Below are positions 1 through 5,835 of a stretch of DNA of 5,837 nt, one piece after another. Within the stretch, counting starts at the first letter, position 1. Each line of letters begins with the position of its first letter. Source of the stretch: Chitinophaga pinensis (GTDB lineage: Bacteria > Bacteroidota > Bacteroidia > M30B66); NCBI GenBank assembly GCA_943333015.1, contig CALQRR010000120.1, positions 1-5,837 of the forward strand. Direction: 5' to 3'. The translations under genes were made by a program, and so were the position numbers. The notes under the pieces were generated by a model, which worked only from the letters and a program-made list of their open reading frames with translations, was not told where the DNA came from and did no database searches.

Positions 1-3
1 ATC

Positions 4-147
4 CTAAAAGACCATTGCTTTCACAACAGCCTCCGCATACATCCGAGATCTGGAGCATTTTCCACTTGTCTCGAACCCGGCAGTGACAATCACTGGAAAT
101 TGCTGAGCCAGACGATTTAACTTCGTAACAAGCTGTCTATGAAACAT
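4..147 (-). pseudogene. Possible remnant of an AAA_14-type ATPase (N-terminal fragment)
   Basis: A 47-codon reading frame runs from an ATG at 147 to a TAG at 6-4. It begins MFHRQLVTKLNRLAQQFPVI and continues VTAGFETSGKCS. This resembles the N-terminus of AAA_14/DUF4143-type ATPases, where a lysine- and leucine-rich helix and 'FPVV' precede the P-loop 'TGPRQSGKTT'. Here the glycines and lysine of the loop survive (G24, G29, K30), but the Thr/Ser needed after the lysine is Cys, and a stop follows 17 codons later. The intact family has about 370-400 residues, so this would be a dead N-terminal fragment. A TGTCTTTG box lies four bases before the ATG, close to the phylum's TAnnTTTG promoter element. 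The identification rests on a short resemblance; it may instead be a chance frame. The rest of the gene could lie outside the window or be lost. Confidence 0.35.
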
Positions 148-159
148 CAATCAAAGACA

Positions 160-194
160 TATGAAATTTTGCAAATCATTTGCAAAATTTCATA
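160..194. repeat. 35-nt AT-rich inverted repeat
   Basis: Two perfectly complementary 17-nt arms (160-176 and 178-194) flank a single central C. The arm core reads ATGAAATTTTGCAAAT. As a hairpin it would have a stem of about 15 bp with a tight loop. There is no T-run directly after it on either strand, so it is not an evident Rho-independent terminator. It lies 13 bases upstream of the minus-strand ATPase-like fragment and 100 bases upstream of the septoil-knot gene. It could be an operator for a dimeric regulator, an element end, or part of a repeat family. The octamer CTATGAAA at 137-144 repeats the outer part of the left arm. The structure is certain; the function is unknown. Confidence 0.8.
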
Positions 195-272
195 GATGAA
201 TTACAACGACCATATTTTCAGTCAGATAGAAGGTCATAATTATTTCTGTATTCGCTTTAGCCTCACACCTGC

Positions 273-290
273 TACCTTCGTTTAAATTTC
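273..290 (+). promoter_or_regulatory. Weak candidate -7 promoter elements for the small secreted protein
   Basis: TACCTTCG (273-280) and TAAATTTC (283-290) each differ by one base from the Bacteroidota -7 element TAnnTTTG and lie 14 and 4 bases before the ATG at 295. I find no convincing TTG-type -33 element at the right distance. No Shine-Dalgarno sequence is present. The rest of 195-272 shows nothing I can name. Confidence 0.25.
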
Positions 291-294
291 CTGT

Positions 295-627
295 ATGCGT
301 TACTTCTTTTCCATCTGCTTCTTTCTGATTGTGCAACATATCTCTGCCCAAAAAGTATTTTCGGTTCAGTATTCTTCCCAGGCCGATGTTAAAGTGTATG
401 TGGTAAAGTATGAATCCCAGGCCGATTTGCTTGTATACAAAGTCAAGTACGAATCGCAAGCCAGCGATAACAATGGGAAATGGTTTTTCACGCAGTATGA
501 AAGTCAGGCCAAGAAGAAAATCTTCTTTGTCGATTATGAAAGCCAGGCGGATGTAAAGATTTTCTTTGCCGATTATGAGAGCAAAGCAGGGTGGAAAAAT
601 GCCTCTAAGAAGCCGTTGATGTATTGA
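295..627 (+). CDS. Small secreted repeat protein, DUF6150 / 7(1) septoil-knot family
   Basis: This is a 110-residue protein. Residues 1-18 form a signal peptide: Arg2, a hydrophobic run at about 3-13, and a signal peptidase I site ISA|Q after Ala18. The mature part of about 92 residues is built from six copies of Y-x-S-[QK]-A, with tyrosines at 26, 39, 52, 68, 81 and 94. Spacing is 13 residues except for one step of 16, where SDNNGKW is inserted in the middle. Between motifs lie short alternating hydrophobic strands such as KVYVVKY and KIFFVDY. The C-terminus [13 protein letters not shown] is typical of the family. Family knowledge, from memory: this domain is a small all-beta protein whose chain forms a seven-crossing (7_1) knot; its biological role is not established. 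It should act outside the cytoplasm. Codons differ between copies, so the repeat is old and held by protein-level selection. The ATG is chosen because it gives the intact signal peptide. The gene stands alone, 70 bases before lepA. Confidence 0.85.
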   Translation: MRYFFSICFFLIVQHISAQKVFSVQYSSQADVKVYVVKYESQADLLVYKVKYESQASDNNGKWFFTQYESQAKKKIFFVDYESQADVKIFFADYESKAGWKNASKKPLMY

Positions 628-649
628 TTATTTCTGCAATTATCCCTCG

Positions 650-690
650 TTTGTTGGGCTTCGCTTCGAGCGCATCTTTGCTTACCTTTG
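650..690 (+). promoter_or_regulatory. Bacteroidota-type promoter of lepA
   Basis: TACCTTTG (683-690) is a full match to the -7 element TAnnTTTG and ends seven bases before the lepA ATG. A second near match, CATCTTTG, lies at 673-680. Upstream is TTTGTTG (650-656), a candidate -33 element. The 26-base gap from its second TTG to TACCTTTG is long, whereas TTTG at 650-653 lies 19 bases from CATCTTTG. Either way the transcript would have a leader of only about 0-12 bases, and there is no Shine-Dalgarno sequence. Confidence 0.6.
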
Positions 691-697
691 CGCCATA

Positions 698-2485
698 ATG
701 AAGAACATCCGCAACTTTTGCATCATCGCTCACATCGACCATGGTAAATCAACCTTGGCCGATCGTCTGCTCGAATATACCAATACCATCACCAAGCGTG
801 AATCTCAAGCACAGGTCCTCGACGACATGGACTTGGAACGCGAGCGTGGAATCACCATCAAGAGCAAAGCCATTAAAATGGAATATGAGCTCCGCGGTGA
901 GAAGTACATTCTCAACCTAATTGATACCCCCGGACACGTAGATTTCTCCTACGAGGTTTCCCGTTCCATTGCAGCCTGCGAAGGAGCTTTACTTATTGTA
1001 GATGCTGCTCAAGGTATTCAGGCGCAAACCATTTCCAATTTGTACCTGGCATTGGAACACGATCTGGAAATTATTCCGGTATTGAACAAAATGGATCTTC
1101 CCGGCGCTATGCCCGATGAAGTGAAAGATCAGATTGTAGAGCTTATTGGCTGCAAGCGTGAAGATATTTTGGCCGCTTCCGGTAAAACGGGAATGGGCGT
1201 ACACGATATTTTGGAAGCCATTGTTGCCCGCGTACCAGCTCCAAAAGGCGATCCGGATGGCCCATTGCAAGCCCTGATTTTCGATTCCGTTTTCAATTCG
1301 TTTCGTGGGATTTATGCCTATTTCCGAGTGATCAACGGTTCCATCAAAAAAGGAGATAAGGTGAAATTCATGTCCACGGGCAGTGAATATTTTGCCGACG
1401 AAATTGGCTTGTTACGCCTGAAGCCAGAACCGCGCAACGAAGTCAAAGCAGGTGATGTGGGCTACCTCATCTCCGGCATCAAAGAAGCACGCGAAGTCAA
1501 AGTAGGAGATACGATTACCCATGTGGATCGTCCGTGTGCAGAGCAAATCAAAGGTTTCGAAGATGTGAAACCGATGGTATTTGCCGGAATTTTTCCCGTT
1601 GATACCGAAGATTACGAAGAGTTGCGTTATTCCATGGAGAAGCTGCAACTCAACGATGCCTCGCTCACCTTTGAGCCCGAATCATCGGCGGCATTGGGTT
1701 TTGGTTTTCGTTGCGGATTCCTCGGAATGCTCCACATGGAAATCATTCAGGAACGTTTAGAACGCGAGTTCAACATGACCGTTATTACAACGGTTCCAAA
1801 CGTTTCCTACAGAGCATTCACAACCAAAGGTGAAGAATTGGTGGTTACAAACCCAACCGATCTGCCTGACCCGAGTAAGCTCGACCGGATTGAAGAGCCG
1901 TATATCCGCGCACAAATCATCACCAAGTCGGAATACACCGGCTCCATCATGACGCTCTGCATCCAGAAACGGGGCATGCTCGTGAACCAGAATTACCTCA
2001 CTACCGACCGTGTGGAATTGGTGTTCGAAATGCCGATGGGGGAAATTGTATTTGATTTTTACGACAAGCTGAAATCGCTTTCGCGCGGGTATGCGTCGTT
2101 CGATTATCATCCTATTGATTACCGCGAATCCAAATTGATCAAACTCGATTTGATGTTGAACGGGGAGCCAGTGGATGCCTTATCATCACTTATTCACCGC
2201 GACAATGCGTATGATTTCGGGAAGAAGATTTGCGAAAAGCTGAAGGAACTCATCCCGAAACAACAATTCGAAATTGCCATTCAAGCATCCATTGGTGCCA
2301 AAGTCATTGCCCGCGAAACGGTGAAAGCCATGCGGAAAGATGTGACGGCGAAGTGTTATGGAGGTGATATTTCGCGTAAACGCAAGCTCCTCGAAAAGCA
2401 GAAAGAAGGAAAGAAACGGATGCGCCAAGTTGGTAATGTGGAAGTACCGCAATCAGCATTTATGGCGGTGTTGAAACTGGATTGA
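698..2485 (+). CDS. lepA: Elongation factor 4 (LepA), ribosome-associated GTPase
   Basis: This is a complete protein of 595 residues, the usual size for LepA (E. coli about 599). LepA/EF4 is a translational GTPase that binds the ribosome, and has been linked to back-translocation of tRNAs, relief of stalled ribosomes and 30S maturation. All G motifs are visible: P-loop AHIDHGKST (11-19), RERGIT (48-53), DTPGH (76-80), NKMD (130-133) and SGKTG (161-165). The middle holds the beta-barrel domain II and the EF-G-like domains III and V, for example [20 protein letters not shown]. The end is the LepA-specific C-terminal domain, with [20 protein letters not shown] and the closing [10 protein letters not shown]. 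It lacks EF-G domain IV, which excludes EF-G, TetM and BipA. The start at 698 gives [19 protein letters not shown], the normal LepA N-terminus. It has its own promoter and terminator, so it appears monocistronic. Nothing is truncated or missing. Confidence 0.98.
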   Translation: MKNIRNFCIIAHIDHGKSTLADRLLEYTNTITKRESQAQVLDDMDLERERGITIKSKAIKMEYELRGEKYILNLIDTPGHVDFSYEVSRSIAACEGALLIVDAAQGIQAQTISNLYLALEHDLEIIPVLNKMDLPGAMPDEVKDQIVELIGCKREDILAASGKTGMGVHDILEAIVARVPAPKGDPDGPLQALIFDSVFNSFRGIYAYFRVINGSIKKGDKVKFMSTGSEYFADEIGLLRLKPEPRNEVKAGDVGYLISGIKEAREVKVGDTITHVDRPCAEQIKGFEDVKPMVFAGIFPVDTEDYEELRYSMEKLQLNDASLTFEPESSAALGFGFRCGFLGMLHMEIIQERLEREFNMTVITTVPNVSYRAFTTKGEELVVTNPTDLPDPSKLDRIEEPYIRAQIITKSEYTGSIMTLCIQKRGMLVNQNYLTTDRVELVFEMPMGEIVFDFYDKLKSLSRGYASFDYHPIDYRESKLIKLDLMLNGEPVDALSSLIHRDNAYDFGKKICEKLKELIPKQQFEIAIQASIGAKVIARETVKAMRKDVTAKCYGGDISRKRKLLEKQKEGKKRMRQVGNVEVPQSAFMAVLKLD

Positions 2486-2505
2486 TTCCAATTAATAATA
2501 CTCTG

Positions 2506-2544
2506 AAACCCGCTCTGGCATTGCTTGAGCGGGTTTTGTTTTTT
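2506..2544 (+). terminator. Rho-independent terminator of lepA
   Basis: A perfect 10-bp stem pairs AAACCCGCTC (2506-2515) with GAGCGGGTTT (2527-2536) around an 11-nt loop. It runs into a T-rich tract TTTTGTTTTTT (2534-2544). It starts 20 bases after the lepA stop codon and separates lepA from the ORF6N gene. Confidence 0.9.
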
Positions 2545-2547
2545 AGG

Positions 2548-2578
2548 TTGACTTCATTAATTTTATCTTTTATATAAT
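2548..2578 (+). promoter_or_regulatory. Candidate promoter of the ORF6N gene
   Basis: TTGACT (2548-2553) and TATAAT (2573-2578) are 19 bp apart, which resembles a sigma-70 promoter. Alternatively TATCTTTT (2565-2572) is a one-mismatch TAnnTTTG element. The spacing to the ATG at 2600 allows a leader of about 15-25 bases. AAGAG at 2586-2590 is at most a weak ribosome-binding site. This differs from the compact promoters of lepA and prfB and fits an acquired gene, though AT-rich DNA produces such matches by chance. Confidence 0.35.
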
Positions 2579-2599
2579 TTAACTTAAGAGTATGTTATT

Positions 2600-3478
2600 A
2601 TGGAAATTAGTATAAATCAACAGGATATTCAATATCGAATATTTACCATTCGCAGGACTCAGGTTATTGTAGATCGTGACCTCGCGGCACTTTACGGCGT
2701 AGAAACCAAGGTTCTTAACCAAGCAGTAAAGCGGAATCTCAATCGTTTTCCTTCGACTTTTCGTTTTCAACTCACTAAAAGTGAAACGCATGAACTGGTC
2801 ACAATTTGTGACCGGTTCGAAGGATTAAAGTATTCCTCCGTATTACCTTTTGCATTTACAGAACAAGGTGTTGCTATGGTTTCTGCAATTCTTAAAAGCG
2901 ACATCGCAGTGCATGTAAGCATTCAAATTATGGAAACCTTTGTACAGTTTAGGCAATTGACTTCTTCAAACATGGGCTTGATTCAGCGTCTTGATGCACT
3001 TGAACGAAAACAAATTGTTTCAGACAATAAATTCAATCAATTATTTGAAGCGCTCGAATCGGGGAACCTAAAGCCTTCTAAAGGACTCTTTTATGAGGGG
3101 CAAATATTCGATGCTTATGAATTTGTTTGTGAAATAATTAAGAGAGCGAATTCTTCTATAATCATCATTGATAATTACATGGATGAAAGCGTACTAAAAC
3201 TCCTGACCAAAAGAAAGGAAGGTGTTAAAGTTCAATTGTTAATGAAAAAGATATCTCCTGCATTTGAACTCGATTTACAAAAATACAATGCTCAATATCC
3301 AACAATCGAAGCATATTCTTTTATTGATGCACATGATCGATTTATACTTATCGATCAAATTGAGTTGTTTCACATTGGTGCATCACTAAAAGATTTGGGA
3401 AAGAAGTGGTTTGCTTTTTCAAGTATGCCATCTTTTGCTCATTCTGTTATGGAGAAAATTAAAAGTGAAATAGAATAG
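2600..3478 (+). CDS. ORF6N-domain DNA-binding protein with phospholipase-D-like C-terminal region
   Basis: This is a 292-residue cytoplasmic protein. Residues about 8-95 form an ORF6N domain, a presumed DNA-binding domain related to KilA-N/BRO and common in phage antirepressors. Visible motifs are VIVDRDLAALYGVETKVLNQ (22-41), RNLNRFPSTFRFQLT (45-59) and PFAFTEQGVAMVSAIL (83-98). A helical, probably coiled-coil linker follows at about 124-155. Residues about 165-292 form an alpha/beta region with strands SSIIIIDNYMD, VKVQLLMKK and RFILIDQIELFHIGASLKDL. H245, R247 and D252 are spaced like the HxKxxxxD motif of phospholipase D, with Arg in place of Lys. This half recurs in Bacteroidota ORF6N proteins. 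The target and activity are unknown; a regulator or a phage-derived defence-related protein are both possible. The DNA is clearly more AT-rich than lepA or prfB: a sampled 60-base block at 3121 has 14 G/C, against 32 in a lepA block at 1201. This suggests horizontal transfer. The 2600 start gives the usual ORF6N N-terminus; the ATG at 2592 is out of frame. Confidence 0.88.
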   Translation: MEISINQQDIQYRIFTIRRTQVIVDRDLAALYGVETKVLNQAVKRNLNRFPSTFRFQLTKSETHELVTICDRFEGLKYSSVLPFAFTEQGVAMVSAILKSDIAVHVSIQIMETFVQFRQLTSSNMGLIQRLDALERKQIVSDNKFNQLFEALESGNLKPSKGLFYEGQIFDAYEFVCEIIKRANSSIIIIDNYMDESVLKLLTKRKEGVKVQLLMKKISPAFELDLQKYNAQYPTIEAYSFIDAHDRFILIDQIELFHIGASLKDLGKKWFAFSSMPSFAHSVMEKIKSEIE

Positions 3479-3494
3479 TTTTCCATTCCCTCCG

Positions 3495-3530
3495 TTTGCG
3501 CCTATTCCTAACTCCGAACGATTATCTTTG
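3495..3530 (+). promoter_or_regulatory. Bacteroidota-type promoter of prfB
   Basis: TATCTTTG (3523-3530) fully matches the -7 element TAnnTTTG and ends eight bases before the prfB ATG. TTTG at 3495-3498 is a candidate -33 element, but the 24-base gap is somewhat long. Transcription would start only a few bases before the ATG, giving a leaderless or nearly leaderless mRNA. It starts 16 bases after the ORF6N stop, so prfB need not depend on the upstream gene. Confidence 0.6.
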
Positions 3531-3538
3531 CCGCCATT

Positions 3539-4634
3539 ATGATCCAACAAGACCAAATTACTTCGCTGGATGATCGCCTGGATGCGCTAAGGAGGCATCT
3601 TTGACGTCGACCGGAAGCTTGCAGAACTGGAATTTGAAGAACGCGAAACTACAGCACCAGCGTTCTGGGATGATCCATCGACTGCTGAAAAGAAACTGAA
3701 AGCCATTCGGGATAAGAAGATCTGGACCGATGGATGGAAAAAGATCGGTTCTGGCATTGAAGATCTCAAGGTGCTCCTGGAATTCTACAAAGAAGGCGGA
3801 GCCACCGAAGAAGAGCTTGATGAACAGTATGCCCTCATCGTGGCCGATCTGGAAGAGCTGGAATTTAAAAACATGCTTTCCGGGAAGGAAGATGCGTTGA
3901 GCTGTGTACTCACCATCAACTCCGGAGCCGGTGGAACCGAAAGTTGCGACTGGGCATCGATGCTCTTGCGCATGTACCGGATGTGGGCAGAAAAAAACCG
4001 GTACAAGGTTACCGAAGTTGACTTTCAGGAAGGTGATGTAGCGGGTATCAAATCGGCTACCATTCAGATTGATGGTGAATTTGCATTCGGCTACCTCAAA
4101 GGCGAAAGTGGTGTTCACCGATTAGTGCGCATCTCTCCGTTCGATTCCAACGCACGCCGGCATACATCCTTTTGCTCCGTATACGCGTATCCATTGATTG
4201 ATGACACTATCGACATTCAAATCAACATGGGCGACATCGAATGGGATACGTTCCGTGCGGGTGGCGCTGGTGGACAGAATGTGAATAAAGTTGAAACCGC
4301 GGTTCGACTGACGCACAAGCCTACTGGTATCATCATCAAAAACCAGGAAAGCCGTTCACAGCTGCAGAACAAGGACAAAGCATTGCAACTACTCAAATCG
4401 CAGCTCTACGAAATGGAATTGCGTAAACGTCAGGAAAGCACGGATGCCATTGAAGGTTCGAAGAAAAAAATCGAATGGGGTTCACAAATCCGCAACTATG
4501 TTTTTCATCCGTATAAATTGGTGAAAGATCTCCGCACGGATATAGAAACGTCGGATGTGCAAGGTGTCATGGATGGCGACCTCAATACGTTTATCAAAGC
4601 GTATCTGATGGAATACGGTGCCAAACACGATTGA
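3539..4634 (+). CDS. prfB: Peptide chain release factor 2 (RF2), read through a +1 programmed frameshift
   Basis: RF2 releases the finished peptide at UGA and UAA codons in the ribosomal A site. The gene starts at 3539 with 21 codons, [21 protein letters not shown], then meets an in-frame TGA at 3602-3604. A +1 shift on CTT skips one T and continues with GAC at 3603 to the stop at 4632-4634. The joined product has 364 residues, against 365 in E. coli. Domain 1 helices cover about 1-105. The UGA/UAA-reading tripeptide SPF is at 199-201 in [16 protein letters not shown], which identifies RF2 rather than RF1 (PxT). The catalytic GGQ is at 244-246 in [14 protein letters not shown]; the 45-residue distance between them matches E. 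coli. Ala lies at the place of Thr246 of E. coli K-12. The end [20 protein letters not shown] is the family's conserved C-terminus. A shorter start at GTG 3771 would lack domain 1 and is not credible. The gene is regulated by RF2 itself through the frameshift. Its own stop is also TGA. Confidence 0.97.
3590..3605 (+). promoter_or_regulatory. Programmed +1 ribosomal frameshift site of prfB
   Basis: The sequence AGGAGGCATCTTTGAC contains every element of the classical RF2 recoding site. There is an internal Shine-Dalgarno-like AGGAGG (3590-3595), three bases of spacer (CAT), the slippery Leu codon CTT (3599-3601), the stop TGA (3602-3604) and the following C that makes it a poor terminator. E. 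coli has AGGGGGTATCTTTGAC with the same spacing. When RF2 is scarce the ribosome pauses at UGA, slips to UUU and continues in the +1 frame; when RF2 is plentiful it terminates after 21 codons. AGGAGG is a full complement of the anti-Shine-Dalgarno sequence. Confidence 0.97.
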
Positions 4635-4688
4635 TCCAGAGTTAGGGTATAGCACAGCTGCCCCAAAAAACAGCATCCTAGGACATCA

Positions 4689-4716
4689 GCAACCCCGGAC
4701 TTAAGTCCGGGGTTGC
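4689..4716. repeat. 28-nt perfect palindrome between convergent genes, possible bidirectional terminator
   Basis: GCAACCCCGGAC (4689-4700) and GTCCGGGGTTGC (4705-4716) are exact complements around a TTAA that is itself palindromic. This gives a very stable 12-bp GC-rich stem with a four-base loop. It lies 54 bases after the prfB stop and 15 bases after the stop of the convergent minus-strand gene, where a shared terminator would be expected. Neither side has a T-run, so it is not a standard Rho-independent terminator. It may act as a transcript 3'-end stabiliser or belong to a genome-wide repetitive extragenic palindrome family. The remaining bases, 4635-4688, show only minor short inverted repeats. 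Confidence 0.8.
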
Positions 4717-4731
4717 CTATATGTAGATGAT

Positions 4732-5835
4732 TTATTTTAGGCGCACAGCATCATAATCACCTGATGTTCCATACAAGCGATAAGTGCCCGATGCTGTTTT
4801 AACGGTTCCTCCGGCATTGGAATCAATTAAGTCGAGCTCAATTTTGCTCCCAATATTCAATATGTCCACCGTGGTGGGAGGATGAGAATGTGAAGTCCAA
4901 CCGTAATCCACTTCTACCAGTAATTTCCAGGCGATGAGTGTTCCAACTGCAGGGCCATTTGGGTTATCGTTCTTGAGCACTTTCACAACACTACTGGTAT
5001 AACCGTGCTGCCCGTATGCATTGACAAATTGCTCCGAACGTTGGACAACTTCCGCTTCAATGGTGAATTTTCTGGAAACCGTATCTTCATAAATCCAGAA
5101 AGGATATCCTGCAGCAGAGCTAATGCTGTCGCAGAAAGGATTCCAGCTTAACGTATCCGCAACCGCTTCGGGATATGGATCGTATATTACAGATAAATTA
5201 TACGCTCCAGGAGGAAGTTTTTCAAAGCGATGAGCAGCAGAAGCATCGGTATGTTCCAAAAACGGATCGTTTATACTGAACCAGCCCGAAAGCGTGTCTT
5301 GGGCAATAACCAAACGGTCACCCGGTCCGAGGGTTTCATCATGAATAAACATCACTTCATCGTTTAACTCACGGTATATTTTTCGTGTGGTTTGATGTTG
5401 CAAAGCGAACTTGATCACTTTCTTTCCCGAGTTCTGTTTTCCCGGCCAACGCAGGTACATCGCAGAATCGATGGTGTTATACAATTTCAATTTCACTCTC
5501 AATAAATCCCCTTCCGAATCGAGATGTGCTGGGCCATTATACACCGACCAATTCAACCGTCCTTCCTCGGTGTAAAAACGAATGTAGTTGTTGTATAGAT
5601 CCTGTTTATCATACATACGAGCTCGCTCACAATTTGCTATCAATTTTTCTCTAGCGCTGTCTGTTCGATACACATTTTTTACCACCCATTTTTCCGAATA
5701 ACTGTGGCGAAGACGATTGAACGGGAAAGGAAATGACTTTCCATGTTGAACTACTAAAAGGTATTCCTTTCTTCCTTCGGGCGTGTTTATCCAATAATAA
5801 TAATCACTCCAACCGGGCCAAATGGCAATATGCAT
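4732..5835 (-). CDS. Hypothetical beta-rich protein, 5' end probably beyond the window
   Basis: I do not recognise this protein. 367 codons are visible from the TAA at 4734-4732 back to an ATG at 5835. The frame is still open at the window edge, so that ATG is probably internal and the true N-terminus, with any signal peptide, is not visible. The visible start, MHIAIWPGWSDYYYWI, is rich in aromatic residues. Residues about 50-105 are more helical and charged. From about 108 on, alternating hydrophobic strands dominate: LLRVKLKLYNTIDSAMYLRW, LGPGDRLVIAQDTL, and LPPGAYNLSVIYD, the last in the style of Ig-like or beta-sandwich domains. The final 90 or so residues, from about NAYGQHGYTSSVV to YGTSGDYDAVRLK, look like a separate small beta domain. 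There are no membrane helices or catalytic motifs that I can see. The composition suggests a periplasmic or surface protein, but this is inference. It converges on prfB, so no operon link to it is implied. Confidence 0.75.
   Translation of the reverse strand: MHIAIWPGWSDYYYWINTPEGRKEYLLVVQHGKSFPFPFNRLRHSYSEKWVVKNVYRTDSAREKLIANCERARMYDKQDLYNNYIRFYTEEGRLNWSVYNGPAHLDSEGDLLRVKLKLYNTIDSAMYLRWPGKQNSGKKVIKFALQHQTTRKIYRELNDEVMFIHDETLGPGDRLVIAQDTLSGWFSINDPFLEHTDASAAHRFEKLPPGAYNLSVIYDPYPEAVADTLSWNPFCDSISSAAGYPFWIYEDTVSRKFTIEAEVVQRSEQFVNAYGQHGYTSSVVKVLKNDNPNGPAVGTLIAWKLLVEVDYGWTSHSHPPTTVDILNIGSKIELDLIDSNAGGTVKTASGTYRLYGTSGDYDAVRLK

Noticed and set aside
190..459. Minus-strand 89-codon frame overlapping the start of the secreted repeat protein
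   Set aside because: The plus strand has a signal peptide and six clear repeats; the antisense frame owes its openness to those repeats.
370..590. Tandem DNA repeat or CRISPR-like array with a 39-base period
   Set aside because: The periodicity is in the protein; the codons differ between copies and there are no unique spacers.
662..672. CGCT-TCG-AGCG hairpin as a terminator of the small secreted gene
   Set aside because: The stem has only four base pairs and no T-run follows; it lies within the lepA promoter region.
989..2452. Minus-strand open frames opposite lepA (989-1270, 1412-1648, 1757-2110, 2186-2452)
   Set aside because: lepA is intact and certain on the plus strand; the antisense frames have atypical composition and no motifs.
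2592..2615. Seven-codon leader frame (ATG at 2592) overlapping the ORF6N start, possible translational control
   Set aside because: It is very short, has no ribosome-binding site and easily arises by chance in AT-rich DNA.
3599..3605. The TGA in prfB as a sequencing error or a broken gene
   Set aside because: AGGAGG, the CTT slippery codon, TGA and the following C are all in the canonical RF2 spacing, and the joined product has the normal RF2 length and motifs.
3558..4118. Long minus-strand open frame opposite prfB (also 3587-3769, 3785-4006, 4122-4316 and 4482-4676)
   Set aside because: These are antisense shadows of a well-identified gene; their translations look like no known protein.
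3771..4634. prfB starting at GTG 3771 as a shorter release-factor-like gene
   Set aside because: The same frame is open from 3603 and codes for a normal RF2 domain 1, which the shorter start would remove.
698..4634. lepA, ORF6N gene and prfB as one operon or functional system
   Set aside because: A strong terminator follows lepA, prfB has its own promoter element, and the middle gene differs in composition.
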